Source: JBFONV01 sp040779335 (GTDB lineage Bacteria > Pseudomonadota > Gammaproteobacteria > Enterobacterales > Alteromonadaceae). From it: a stretch of DNA of 64,000 nt. Every line of letters begins with the position of its first letter. Positions within the stretch are counted from its first letter, which is position 1. Below are positions 1-8,006 of the stretch, piece by piece. The stretch is from positions 186,001 through 250,000 of the forward strand of contig JBFONV010000005.1 of the NCBI GenBank assembly GCA_040779335.1, in the 5' to 3' direction. Below the pieces are notes generated by a model, which did no database searches, was not told where the DNA came from, and saw only the letters and a program-made list of their open reading frames with translations. The position numbers and the translations under genes are program-made.

Positions 1-388
1 TCTTAGCGTTCTCTTCAAGGAATGTTTGCCCTTCAGCTAAGCTCGCTTCAGCGGCTTTGGCGGCAATTTCTTGCTGCTTTTCTTTCATGTTTTTGTCTAA
101 AGACATCAACAAGGCTTGTACTTCTTCTTTAGCGATTTGCGATTTACCATCTAGGCTATCAACAAAACCTTTAACAATAAGCTCTCGGTCTAAAGATAAA
201 CCTAATTTACTATGCTCTTCTAGGTTACGTTCCATATAGAAACCAATGGATGCACCTAGCCCATAAGCTTGTTTTTGAATTTCAGTTTCTAAAACTGGCG
301 CATTTACTTCTTCTTTCGAGGCTTTTTCTTGACAGCCCATTACTGAAATAAGCGCGATTGCCACCAAAGTGGGTTTGAAAAATTTCAT
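1..388 (-). CDS. fkpA: FkpA-like FKBP-type peptidyl-prolyl isomerase, lipoprotein (C-terminal part outside window)
   Basis: Only the first 129 codons lie in the window; the gene runs off the left edge. The start is an ATG at 388-386 preceded by a TGGAGAAA ribosome site. The product opens with a basic/hydrophobic signal and a lipobox ending VMGC (Cys19), so it is probably lipid-anchored. What follows (QAYGLGASIG, then a Lys/Glu/Gln/Ala-rich helical stretch) matches the N-terminal dimerisation domain of FkpA/Mip-type prolyl isomerases, which fold periplasmic or outer membrane proteins. The FKBP catalytic domain is not visible. The neighbour slyX supports the assignment because fkpA and slyX are adjacent in enterobacteria. 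Another FKBP paralogue is possible. Confidence 0.8.
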   Translation of the reverse strand, partial: MKFFKPTLVAIALISVMGCQEKASKEEVNAPVLETEIQKQAYGLGASIGFYMERNLEEHSKLGLSLDRELIVKGFVDSLDGKSQIAKEEVQALLMSLDKNMKEKQQEIAAKAAEASLAEGQTFLEENAK

Positions 389-503
389 CTATTTCTCCAT
401 TTACACAACACAGTTGGAGAATCTCCCCCAAGCAGTAGTTTAAAGATTATTGAGTTTTCTAAAAAATATACCATTCACATACATTTATTAGTCATGATAG
501 CGA

Positions 504-532
504 TTGGTATAAGCTAAAAAACGCCTTATACT
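504..532 (+). promoter_or_regulatory. Sigma-70-type promoter of the WD40 lipoprotein gene
   Basis: TTGGTA (504-509) and TATACT (527-532) are separated by exactly 17 bp. The predicted transcription start (about 538-540) falls immediately before the ATG at 541, which has no ribosome binding site, so translation may be leaderless. Inferred from consensus only. Confidence 0.5.
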
Positions 533-540
533 AACGATAA

Positions 541-1563
541 ATGCGCCGAGAAAAAAGTATTAATATTTTGTTAAAACTCAATCCCTATCCAAAACTCTTT
601 TTATTACTCCTTATGGTGGTGGGATTTACCGCGTGTCAGCCCTCTAAAAACGAACCTATGGCACGTTGGCAACATGCCATTGAAGGTGCATACGCTGCCG
701 ATATATCAAATGATGCTACATACAGCGTCGTCTCCTCTATTCATCATGGCATTAGCTTATGGGATCTTGAAGAAAACGCCTTAAAATACACTTGGTATCA
801 ACAGCAAGACAGCGCCGATAATTTAGTATTAGCGGTTGATATTTCAGATAATAATTCTCATGTATTAACCGCAAGTCGAGAAAACTTTGCCTTGTGGAAT
901 ATGGCAACAGGGGCATCTGAAGGCTATTGGAAGGTCAGAGAGTCTAATATTCGTGATATTGCGGTATCAAATAATGGTGATTATGTACTCATTGGCAAGG
1001 GTAACGGTACCGTAGTGCACGTTTCCATTGATAATGGCCGACGTTTAGAGTTTCTTGGACATCAGGAAAAAATCAACTCGGTTGATATGCTTCCCAATGG
1101 CAGAGTCGCTATTTCTGGCGGCAACGATTTTGTTGCTTATGTTTGGGATACTGCATCGGGCCAAGTTATATACCGTTTTAATCACCCAAGTCGAGTCACT
1201 AAAGTTGCGCTTGATGCTAAGGGGCGCTATGCCTTTACTGCAGATAGTAAAAAATCAGCGCATATCTGGGATCTAAAAACAGGCAAGCTAGTCGGTAGCT
1301 TAAAATACACCAATCGTCAGGAGGTGTTTTCCAGCGTACAATTTTCTCCTGACGGTAAACAATTACTGACCGGCGCACCAAGTAGAAAGGTCAGTATCTG
1401 GGATATATCCTCAGGAAAAAGACTCGCGAGTTGGCGCGTATCGCCAAGAGAAGATATTAGACCCGCCGGCGCAGTTGTTTATAGCGCGGCTTTTCGCGAT
1501 AATGGCAGCATTATTACCGAAAGTTCATCAGGATATGCCGAATTATGGCCAATACCCCAATAA
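541..1563 (+). CDS. WD40-repeat lipoprotein
   Basis: 340 residues. An N-terminal hydrophobic stretch (residues 19-31) ends in FTAC (Cys32), a plausible though not ideal lipobox, followed by an envelope-exposed domain. The remainder shows successive WD40 blades, recognisable by repeated WD dipeptides (SLWDLEE, YVWDTAS, HIWDLKT, SIWDISS) at 40-45 residue spacing, ending in a last blade (AELWPIPQ). It should fold as one seven-bladed beta-propeller and act as a protein-interaction scaffold; no enzymatic residues are evident. The start has no ribosome site and lies next to a predicted transcription start. Its last 19 bp overlap slyX in another frame, so the two are probably co-transcribed. Specific function unknown. 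Confidence 0.8.
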   Translation: MRREKSINILLKLNPYPKLFLLLLMVVGFTACQPSKNEPMARWQHAIEGAYAADISNDATYSVVSSIHHGISLWDLEENALKYTWYQQQDSADNLVLAVDISDNNSHVLTASRENFALWNMATGASEGYWKVRESNIRDIAVSNNGDYVLIGKGNGTVVHVSIDNGRRLEFLGHQEKINSVDMLPNGRVAISGGNDFVAYVWDTASGQVIYRFNHPSRVTKVALDAKGRYAFTADSKKSAHIWDLKTGKLVGSLKYTNRQEVFSSVQFSPDGKQLLTGAPSRKVSIWDISSGKRLASWRVSPREDIRPAGAVVYSAAFRDNGSIITESSSGYAELWPIPQ

Positions 1564-1784
1564 CAGATACTGTCACTAAACTTGAGCTCCAAATTGAAGC
1601 ACTAGAATCGCGTAATGCTTTTCAAGATGACATTATTGAACAACTCAATCAGGAATTAGCCGTTCATCAAGCGCAAATTTCTGATTTAAAACAACAATTA
1701 ACTTTGATTGCTAACCGAATTAAAGACAGTAATAACCATCAAACTGACAAGCAAGAGGTTGAGCCACCGCCACCCCACTACTAA
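1545..1784 (+). CDS. slyX: SlyX family coiled-coil protein
   Basis: 79 residues, mostly a heptad-patterned coiled coil (LELQIEALESR through LKQQLTLIANR) with the family's characteristic proline-rich end PPPPHY. SlyX is a small cytoplasmic protein of unknown function, usually near fkpA/slyD, as here. The start ATG lies inside the last codons of the WD40 gene (19-bp overlap), indicating translational coupling. Its stop is only 6 bp from the convergent yheV stop, with no obvious terminator between them. Confidence 0.9.
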   Translation: MANTPITDTVTKLELQIEALESRNAFQDDIIEQLNQELAVHQAQISDLKQQLTLIANRIKDSNNHQTDKQEVEPPPPHY

Positions 1785-1790
1785 GGCTGG

Positions 1791-1985
1791 CTATTCTTGT
1801 TTGAAAATACCAATAACCTGCTCTTGTGGACGAATTTCTTTCTCAACATGATCTTCAGGTTGAGTCATAGTTTCACCACAACTCACACAAGTCACTTTTT
1901 CGATACCATGTTCTTTAGTCAGCGCCATGGTATCCATGGTTGAACATTTTGGGCATACCGCACCCGCTATAAATCTTTTTTTCAC
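1791..1985 (-). CDS. yheV: YheV family zinc-ribbon protein
   Basis: 64 residues with two CxxC pairs (Cys11/Cys14 in CPKC and Cys33/Cys36 in CVSC), which form a zinc ribbon. The opening MKKRFIAGAVCPKC is typical of YheV, a small conserved gammaproteobacterial protein of unknown function. In enterobacteria yheV lies near slyX and yheS, and both flank it here. It is transcribed divergently from yheS, sharing a 102-bp intergenic region. Confidence 0.9.
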   Translation of the reverse strand: MKKRFIAGAVCPKCSTMDTMALTKEHGIEKVTCVSCGETMTQPEDHVEKEIRPQEQVIGIFKQE

Positions 1986-2087
1986 GTTGCAACTTAAATT
2001 AAGTGAGACTGTAATGGTATTTTACCTTGAATAACACCAGATGGAAAAGCGACAATAGCGACGATATAAAATAACGAGGAAACATCT

Positions 2088-3989
2088 TTGATCACAGCCG
2101 ATAATTTAAGCTTAGATAGAGGCGCTAAAAACCTAATAAAATCATCTAGCTTTACCATACACCCCGACCATAAAGTCGGATTAGTGGGCGCGAATGGCTG
2201 TGGCAAGTCATCTTTATTTGCTGCATTGCTTGGTAACCTGCAAGCAGATGCAGGTATTTTATCTTTACCCGCCAGTTGGAAAATAGCGACAGTAAAACAA
2301 GAAACGCCTGCATTAGAGCAATCAGCATTAGACTACGTTATTGATGGCGATCAAGAGTTTCGTCTGCTCGAACAACAATTAGAAGAAGCAAGAGCGCAAG
2401 ACGATGGTAATCAAGAAGCCATTATCATTAATCAGATTGACGCTATTCATGGCTATAGCCTGCCAGCACGGGCAGGAGAATTACTGCACGGATTAGGCTT
2501 TTTACAAGAACAATTGATTAATCCCGTCAAAGATTTTTCAGGTGGTTGGCGCATGCGCTTAAACTTAGCGCAAGCCTTAATCAGCAGAGCCGATTTACTT
2601 CTATTGGATGAACCGACTAACCATCTCGATCTCGACGCGGTGATCTGGCTACAACGCTGGTTAAAAAGATTTACGGGCACTTTAGTACTTATTTCTCATG
2701 ATAGAGATTTTCTTGATGATGTCATTGGCCAGATACTGCATATTGAACACCAACAAGCTAAATTATACTCTGGCAACTATAGTGCTTTCGAGCGTCAACG
2801 AGCAGAACATCTGGCCCAACAAGACGCACAATATCAAAAACAACAAAAAGAAGTCGCTCACCTAACCTCTTTTGTTGATCGTTTTCGCGCTAAAGCAAGT
2901 AAAGCAAAACAAGCACAAAGCCGCTTAAAGCGATTACAGAAACTGCCGGAATTAGCACCGGCACATGTAGATAGCCAATTTAGTTTTAGTTTTGAACAGC
3001 CAGATAACTTACCGTATCCGTTATTAACCCTAAAAGAAAGTCGCTGTGGTTATAACGCCGATGCCATTATTTTACGTAATGTTGACTTAACATTGGTGCC
3101 CGGTAGTCGCATTGGTTTACTTGGCCGTAATGGCGCGGGCAAATCAACCTTAATAAAGTCGTTGGCAGGCGAACTGGCGCTATTACAAGGCGAAAGATAC
3201 CGCGCCCAAGAACTGAAAATTGGTTATTTCTCTCAGCACCAGTTAGAGCAATTGCACATGAGTTCTAGCCCCGTCGAACACATAATTCGCGCTAAACGTG
3301 AATGGGGAGAACCTCAAGCAAGAACCTTCTTAGGACGATTTGGCTTCAGCGGTGACCAGGCGCTAGCACCCGTAAAAACCATGTCTGGTGGTGAAAAAGC
3401 ACGCCTAGTTTTGGCGCTTATCGTCTTAGATAAACCACAATTACTCTTACTCGATGAACCCACTAACCACCTTGATTTAGAAATGCGTCAGGCATTGGTA
3501 CTGGCATTACAAGAGTTTGACGGCGCTATCATTCTAATTGCTCACGATAGGTATTTGCTCGAGTCCTGTGTCGATGAGTTTTACATTGTTGCTAACGGCA
3601 ATGTCACCGAATTTAACGGTGATATTGATGACTACCAACAATGGTTAAATGACGATAAAAAGCAAGCGACACAATCAGGAAAAAGCACTAACGAGATCAC
3701 GGTTGATAAAAAGCAACAACGCCGAGAACAGGCGGAGTTAAGGAAAAAATCATCTCCACTGCGAAAAAAAGCTGAAAAATTTGAACAAAAAGTTCATCAA
3801 CTACAGCAAGCATTAGCTGACGTAGAAGAAATTTTAGCAGACAGTGAAATTTATCAGTCTGAAAACAAGGCACAATTGGCTGAATTACTAAAAAAGCAGG
3901 CAATATTTAAACAGGATATTGAAGAAAACGAATGCCACTGGCTTGAATTAGAAGAACAAATTGAAGAAATTATGTCGCAATCACAGTAA
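2088..3989 (+). CDS. yheS: ABC-F family ATPase (YheS type)
   Basis: 633 residues with two ABC ATPase domains and no membrane segments. The first has Walker A GANGCGKS (34-41), signature FSGGW and Walker B LLLLDEPTNHLDL. The second has Walker A GRNGAGKST, signature MSGGEKAR and another LLLLDEPTNHLDL. A charged linker joins them and a C-terminal coiled coil follows. ABC-F proteins act on ribosomes as translation factors rather than transporters. The start is TTG at 2088, chosen because a GAGGA ribosome site (2076-2080) is correctly spaced and the residues MITADNLSLDRG align with the usual YheS N-terminus. YheT and YheU genes follow about 2 kb downstream, as in enterobacteria but with extra genes between. 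Confidence 0.93.
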   Translation: MITADNLSLDRGAKNLIKSSSFTIHPDHKVGLVGANGCGKSSLFAALLGNLQADAGILSLPASWKIATVKQETPALEQSALDYVIDGDQEFRLLEQQLEEARAQDDGNQEAIIINQIDAIHGYSLPARAGELLHGLGFLQEQLINPVKDFSGGWRMRLNLAQALISRADLLLLDEPTNHLDLDAVIWLQRWLKRFTGTLVLISHDRDFLDDVIGQILHIEHQQAKLYSGNYSAFERQRAEHLAQQDAQYQKQQKEVAHLTSFVDRFRAKASKAKQAQSRLKRLQKLPELAPAHVDSQFSFSFEQPDNLPYPLLTLKESRCGYNADAIILRNVDLTLVPGSRIGLLGRNGAGKSTLIKSLAGELALLQGERYRAQELKIGYFSQHQLEQLHMSSSPVEHIIRAKREWGEPQARTFLGRFGFSGDQALAPVKTMSGGEKARLVLALIVLDKPQLLLLDEPTNHLDLEMRQALVLALQEFDGAIILIAHDRYLLESCVDEFYIVANGNVTEFNGDIDDYQQWLNDDKKQATQSGKSTNEITVDKKQQRREQAELRKKSSPLRKKAEKFEQKVHQLQQALADVEEILADSEIYQSENKAQLAELLKKQAIFKQDIEENECHWLELEEQIEEIMSQSQ

Positions 3990-4052
3990 ATTAAGATTAA
4001 CTTGCTACACTATATATATAATAACTTTTTGTCTGTTCAGCGGAGTTCTATC

Positions 4053-4799
4053 ATGATAAAAAAATCTTTGTTGGTTGTGCTGTTAGCACTAATTTCAACC
4101 ATATCACCAGTTACTTACAGTTTTGATTTTGATTTTGGCCTATACCAATTAAATCGAGGTGAGTTTAAAAAAGCGATAGAAGAATTTGAGCCCTTACTTG
4201 AAGAGGGTTACGCTCCTGCTCAATATCAAATGGGGCTAATTTATTTGAATGGATATAGCGTCCCCAAAGATCCCAAGAAAGCATTTGAATTGTTTACCCT
4301 TGCCGCAGAGCAGCACTATCCCGATGCTCAGTTTGATTTAGCATTAATGTACAGCGAAGGTAAAGTAGTAGAAAAAGATTTAAAAAGGGCTTTTGAATTA
4401 ACTGAAAAGGCGGCCAATAAAAACCTAGCCAGCGCCCAGTTTAATTTAGGGGTAATGTACTATAACGGCGACGGTGTTAAGCAAGATGATTTTAAAGCTT
4501 CACGCTGGTTTCAACGTGCTGCCGACATGAATTATGCATTAGCCCAATTTAATTTAGCCTTGATGTATTATGACGGACGTGGCGTGCAAAAAAGTACTGA
4601 AATGTCATATATCTGGAATTCTATCGCCGCAAGAAATGGCTATAAAGATGCAGAAAAAAGCCAAGCAATGGACGAGCGCAACCTTACCGCTGAAAAATTA
4701 GAAAAAGCTCGAGAAAAAGCTGAGCGTATTTATCACAAAATAATTGAGCAAGCGAATTTAAGAAATAAATTGGCCAATGAAAAAAGCCTGATTGATTGA
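4053..4799 (+). CDS. Secreted Sel1-repeat (SLR/TPR-like) protein
   Basis: 248 residues from the ATG at 4053, which has a GCGGAG ribosome site 7 bp upstream. An upstream in-frame TTG at 4002 is not preferred, because it would put 17 extra residues before an otherwise clean signal peptide (MIKKSLLVVLLALISTISP). The mature part has about four Sel1 repeats (AQYQMGLIYLNG, AQFDLALMYSEG, AQFNLGVMYYNGDG, AQFNLALMYYDGRG) and a charged helical C-terminus. Sel1 repeats form superhelical protein-binding scaffolds, so a periplasmic adaptor role is likely. It follows yheS by 63 bp and may be co-transcribed. The partner is unknown. Confidence 0.85.
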   Translation: MIKKSLLVVLLALISTISPVTYSFDFDFGLYQLNRGEFKKAIEEFEPLLEEGYAPAQYQMGLIYLNGYSVPKDPKKAFELFTLAAEQHYPDAQFDLALMYSEGKVVEKDLKRAFELTEKAANKNLASAQFNLGVMYYNGDGVKQDDFKASRWFQRAADMNYALAQFNLALMYYDGRGVQKSTEMSYIWNSIAARNGYKDAEKSQAMDERNLTAEKLEKAREKAERIYHKIIEQANLRNKLANEKSLID

Positions 4800-4867
4800 T
4801 CTACATCACAGTATATAAAAGGCTCTTTGACTAAACTCACCAGTGAGCATAATTCAAGGAGTCTCTT

Positions 4868-4996
4868 ATGAATATTTTACAGATGTTAATGAATGATCCC
4901 GTGGTACTTATATCCTTTATTGGCTTAGCTACTGTACTAGGCATTTGCGGATATTACGTCTATTACTTCATTAAGCACATTTCCGAAAACAGCTAA
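4868..4996 (+). CDS. 42-residue single-span membrane protein, DUF3149-like
   Basis: A short ORF with a very strong ribosome site (AAGGAGT, 4856-4862). The product begins MNILQMLMNDPVVLISF, has one hydrophobic span (about residues 10-35, containing GLATVLGICGYYVYYF) and ends with a short polar tail. The DPVV motif just before the span and the overall size match small DUF3149 proteins of Alteromonadales, as I recall the family. It likely sits in the inner membrane; function unknown. It lies between the Sel1 gene and a structured intergenic region. Confidence 0.75.
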   Translation: MNILQMLMNDPVVLISFIGLATVLGICGYYVYYFIKHISENS

Positions 4997-5007
4997 GTAA
5001 TTTAATA

Positions 5008-5067
5008 AAAATAACGCAGCCAACTTTAACCAATAAATTTTTGTTTATTAGCTGTAGGCGTTATTTT
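5008..5067. terminator. Long inverted repeat, possible terminator after the DUF3149-like gene
   Basis: AAAATAACGC (5008-5017) pairs perfectly with GCGTTATTTT (5058-5067). Inside the loop AATAAA (5032-5037) can pair with TTTATT (5044-5049), and CAGC (5018-5020 region) with GCTG (5051-5054), giving an interrupted extended hairpin. It sits between the small membrane gene and the flagellin-like gene. The T-rich end of the 3' arm fits a terminator, but the loop is long. Confidence 0.4.
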
Positions 5068-5102
5068 AAATTGTACAAAATTCATTCGGTATACGCTATT
5101 TT

Positions 5103-5111
5103 TGCTATACT
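5103..5111 (+). promoter_or_regulatory. Extended -10 promoter element of the flagellin-like gene
   Basis: TGCTATACT is a TGn extended -10 with hexamer TATACT (5106-5111), 60 bp before the start codon. No convincing -35 and no sigma-28 (FliA) motif was seen, which is unusual for a flagellin relative. Confidence 0.35.
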
Positions 5112-5170
5112 GTTGTATCTAGTGAACGAATTAGCACTAGCGTCAACTTTAACGCAACATAGGTAATACG

Positions 5171-5860
5171 ATGGACTTATCAATAAATACCGCTCAAACG
5201 GCATTAAGCCCGTTAGAGCGATTTACCAAGCAGCAAGAAGAGCAAAATGAAAAACTTGCTTCTGGACTTCGTATAAACAGTGCTGCCGATGATGCTGCAG
5301 GCCTACAACTCGCTGATCGACTATCGGTAGAAGAACAGCAACTCTCTCGACAAAGCAGTAATGCACAAAATGTTATTGGTGCAAATGAAGTACAATCTGC
5401 GCAGCTTAGTTCAATTAGCGAAAACCTTGAGCGCGCTAATGTACTTTCGATTCAAGCCGCTAATCCTTTGGGGGGTGATATTGCGATCCAAGCTGAACTC
5501 AGTCAGATAACCGATGAAATTAATGCTATTGCTGGAAATGCATTTGGTGATGATAACTTTATATCTGCGTTAGACGCCTCTGATCCACAGACAACTCAGG
5601 CAATCATAGAAAATGCCAGTGACACTATCAATCAACTTGCTACGGCTAATGGCGCGCAAACGAATGGCCTTACAAGCCAGATAAACACTTATGACACAAC
5701 ACGAGTCAATGTGAGTCGTGCGAAATCGGGCGTCCAAGATACCGATTTTTCAAAAACTACCGCTGATCAACAACAATTAAACACGCAATTACAGGTAAGT
5801 ATTATCAATCAGAAGAACGATGATACCCGCAAAGGTTTGCTGATCAATCAATTAATATAA
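5171..5860 (+). CDS. Short flagellin-like protein (D0/D1 domains only), orphan
   Basis: 229 residues. The N-terminal half matches the flagellin D0/D1 helices: LASGLRINSAADDAAGLQ, then NAQNVIGANEVQSAQLSSIS. The C-terminal half resembles flagellin D1/D0 (VNVSRAKSGVQDTDF, then a helical tail ending LLINQLI). The central part is only about 60 residues, so the surface-exposed D2/D3 domains are missing. Typical flagellins are longer and lie in flagellar loci; here no other flagellar gene is nearby. A TAGGTA ribosome site precedes the ATG. It could be a minor filament component, a junction-like protein, or a repurposed secreted coiled coil. The family is clear but the role is not. Confidence 0.8.
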   Translation: MDLSINTAQTALSPLERFTKQQEEQNEKLASGLRINSAADDAAGLQLADRLSVEEQQLSRQSSNAQNVIGANEVQSAQLSSISENLERANVLSIQAANPLGGDIAIQAELSQITDEINAIAGNAFGDDNFISALDASDPQTTQAIIENASDTINQLATANGAQTNGLTSQINTYDTTRVNVSRAKSGVQDTDFSKTTADQQQLNTQLQVSIINQKNDDTRKGLLINQLI

Positions 5861-5872
5861 AAACTTTTAACG

Positions 5873-5905
5873 AGCCTATTGGTGTCTAACCTTCATTAGG
5901 CTTTA
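5873..5905 (+). terminator. Possible terminator after the flagellin-like gene
   Basis: AGCCTA (5873-5878) can pair with TAGGCT (5897-5902), followed by TTT. The stem is short and the loop long (18 nt), so this is a weak call. Confidence 0.3.
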
Positions 5906-5955
5906 ATGACTGACTCACGTATAATTTCACTATTCGCGCGCCAATATTATCACTT

Positions 5956-6927
5956 GTGTTACATTCAAACGATTTCAGCCCCGCTTGGTGGTTAAAAAAC
6001 TCTCACTTACAAACCATTGCCGCAAAATGGCTACGCAGGCATTTGCATGTTAAAACCTTGCTTGAAACGCTTGAGCTTCCCGATGGTGACTTTATTGACC
6101 TTGCTTGGACCGAATTACCCAATAATAACACCACTAAACCTATCGTTGTTATTCTTCATGGACTTGAAGGCTCCAAAGACAGTCATTACGCAAAGGGGAT
6201 GCTCAATGCCCTTAAAGGTAATAATTGGATAGGTGTACTGATGCATTTTCGCGGATGCAGTGGCCGTGAAAATAGACAAGCACGTTCATATCACTCCGGT
6301 GATACTGCCGACATCACCTATTTCACTGAAATATTACAACAACGTTACCAGAATACTCCTCTGGCGATCATTGGTTTTTCGTTAGGGGGAAATGTCCTGA
6401 TAAAATACCTTGCTGAGCAGCCTGAGAATCCCTACTTATCAGCAGTATCTATCTGTGCACCTTTGCATTTGAGTAGTTGTAGTTCACGTATTAATAAAGG
6501 AGTATCAAAACTCTATCAAAAATATCTGGTTGATATGCTAAAACATAGTGCTGAAAAAAAAATCATTGCACAAAAAATAACTCACATTAATCAGGCGCAA
6601 TTAGCGAACATTCGCACGATTCGAGACTTTGATCAGCTCCTTACTGCCCCACTTAATTGCTTTAATGATGCTGACGATTATTATCAACACGCGAGTGGAC
6701 GAAATCACCTACACACTATCAACACACCCTGTTTGATTTTGCATGCACAGGATGACCCATTTTTAGAGCATGACGAAATTGTCGCGGTAACTAACCTACC
6801 AAAATCAGTACGTTTTGAAGTAAGTAAACACGGAGGACATGTAGGTTTTATTACTGGCCGTCTGCCAACAAAGCCTCACTTTTGGCTTGAGCAACGTGTC
6901 CCACAATTTATAGCGGAGCATTTATGA
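5956..6927 (+). CDS. yheT: YheT family alpha/beta hydrolase
   Basis: 323 residues, translated from a GTG at 5956. The nucleophile elbow GFSLGG puts the catalytic Ser at residue 142. The acid is in HAQDDPF (Asp266/267) and the His is in HGGHVGF (His295). Other family signatures are NSHLQTI near the N-terminus, HGLEGS, and HFRGCSG. YheT proteins are cytoplasmic hydrolases of the AB-hydrolase 4 (EMB8-like) family, with esterase-type activity expected but no settled substrate. The 3' end overlaps yheU by 4 bp (ATGA), showing translational coupling. The yheS-yheT-yheU order is conserved in enterobacteria, but here three unrelated genes separate yheS from yheT. Confidence 0.9.
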   Translation: MLHSNDFSPAWWLKNSHLQTIAAKWLRRHLHVKTLLETLELPDGDFIDLAWTELPNNNTTKPIVVILHGLEGSKDSHYAKGMLNALKGNNWIGVLMHFRGCSGRENRQARSYHSGDTADITYFTEILQQRYQNTPLAIIGFSLGGNVLIKYLAEQPENPYLSAVSICAPLHLSSCSSRINKGVSKLYQKYLVDMLKHSAEKKIIAQKITHINQAQLANIRTIRDFDQLLTAPLNCFNDADDYYQHASGRNHLHTINTPCLILHAQDDPFLEHDEIVAVTNLPKSVRFEVSKHGGHVGFITGRLPTKPHFWLEQRVPQFIAEHL

Positions 6928-7160
6928 TCATTCCTTACGAAAAGTTAGCCATTGACGTGCTAGATGCGGTTATTCAAGAATTTGTCTTACGTGAAGGCAC
7001 AGAATATGGCCTTGAAGATATTTCTCTTGAGGAAAAAATAGAGGACATTAAACAGCAACTTAAGCAAGGGAGTGCAGTGGTCGTTTTTTCAGAGCTACAT
7101 CAAACCGTTAATATTATGCCTGCCGAGCACTTTAATGCCGCGCAAACGGACGTAAAATAA
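6924..7160 (+). CDS. yheU: YheU family protein
   Basis: 78 residues. It has the typical YheU pattern: MIIPYEKL at the start, FVLREGTEYG in the middle, and ELHQTVNIMP near the end. This is a small conserved cytoplasmic protein with no established function. It overlaps yheT by 4 bp and is certainly in the same transcript. It converges with cysQ across 33 bp. Confidence 0.92.
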   Translation: MIIPYEKLAIDVLDAVIQEFVLREGTEYGLEDISLEEKIEDIKQQLKQGSAVVVFSELHQTVNIMPAEHFNAAQTDVK

Positions 7161-7193
7161 CATCAGTTTATTTGATGATGATCTGCGACTACA

Positions 7194-8006
7194 TTAGCGT
7201 CGATGCGGCTTAATAATATTACGCCATGGAAAATCTTGGCTGCCTAGCACTAAGAAATCCGGATTGATTAACGTTTCACGTTGATTGTAACTCAGCGGAT
7301 TGAACTCACTATCAATAATACTCCCGCCAGCTTGCTCTAAAATACAATGACTGGCGCCTGTATCCCACTCTCCAGTTGGGCCTACCCGCAGATAACAATC
7401 AGCGCCGCCTTCAGCAATCAAACAGTTTTTTAACGAACAACTTCCCAGGGCGATATATTCAAAATCGAACTCGGTATTCAAATATTGCCCCATTAAACTC
7501 AATTCTTGACGACGACTGATCGCTACTTTCACTGGACTACCAGCGCGATAATCAGCGACTTGAATTTGATGACTCGCATAGCCATTGTCTTTATAAGCAC
7601 CGAGCCCCTTTTGGGCGTAATAGGTTAAGTGATGATCGGGCGCGTGAATAACGCCAATAGTCGGCCAACCGTTTTCTACTAAGGCAATATTGACGGCAAA
7701 ATCGCCACTGCCTATGATAAACTCTCCAGTACCATCAATAGGATCAAGCAACCAGTAGCGTTGCCATTGTTTTCGTTGTTCAATGGGTAGAGCGCCTACT
7801 TCTTCAGAAATTATCGGGATCTCAGGTGTTAACCGTTTTAATTGCTCCATAATTACATCATTTGCAGCTATATCAGCACTGGTTACTGGACTATCATCAG
7901 CTTTGATTTCAGCGGTAAAATTGCCTTGGCGATAATAACTCATCACCTCTTTGCCTGCTTTTTTTGCACTTTCTAAAGCAATATTTAATAACTTCTCATC
8001 GCTCAT
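7194..8006 (-). CDS. cysQ: 3'(2'),5'-bisphosphate nucleotidase CysQ
   Basis: 270 residues of the inositol monophosphatase superfamily. The metal-binding motifs are visible: ISEE (Glu68/Glu69), DPIDGT (88-93), and the C-terminal WDTGASH motif followed by ILEQAGG. CysQ removes the 3' phosphate from PAP (and PAPS) formed during sulfate assimilation, preventing PAP accumulation. Its ATG overlaps the nudE stop by one base (TAATG), so the two are co-translated. The pairing of a PAP phosphatase with a Nudix enzyme suggests a nucleotide clean-up operon. Length is close to the usual 246-275 residues. Confidence 0.93.
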   Translation of the reverse strand: MSDEKLLNIALESAKKAGKEVMSYYRQGNFTAEIKADDSPVTSADIAANDVIMEQLKRLTPEIPIISEEVGALPIEQRKQWQRYWLLDPIDGTGEFIIGSGDFAVNIALVENGWPTIGVIHAPDHHLTYYAQKGLGAYKDNGYASHQIQVADYRAGSPVKVAISRRQELSLMGQYLNTEFDFEYIALGSCSLKNCLIAEGGADCYLRVGPTGEWDTGASHCILEQAGGSIIDSEFNPLSYNQRETLINPDFLVLGSQDFPWRNIIKPHRR

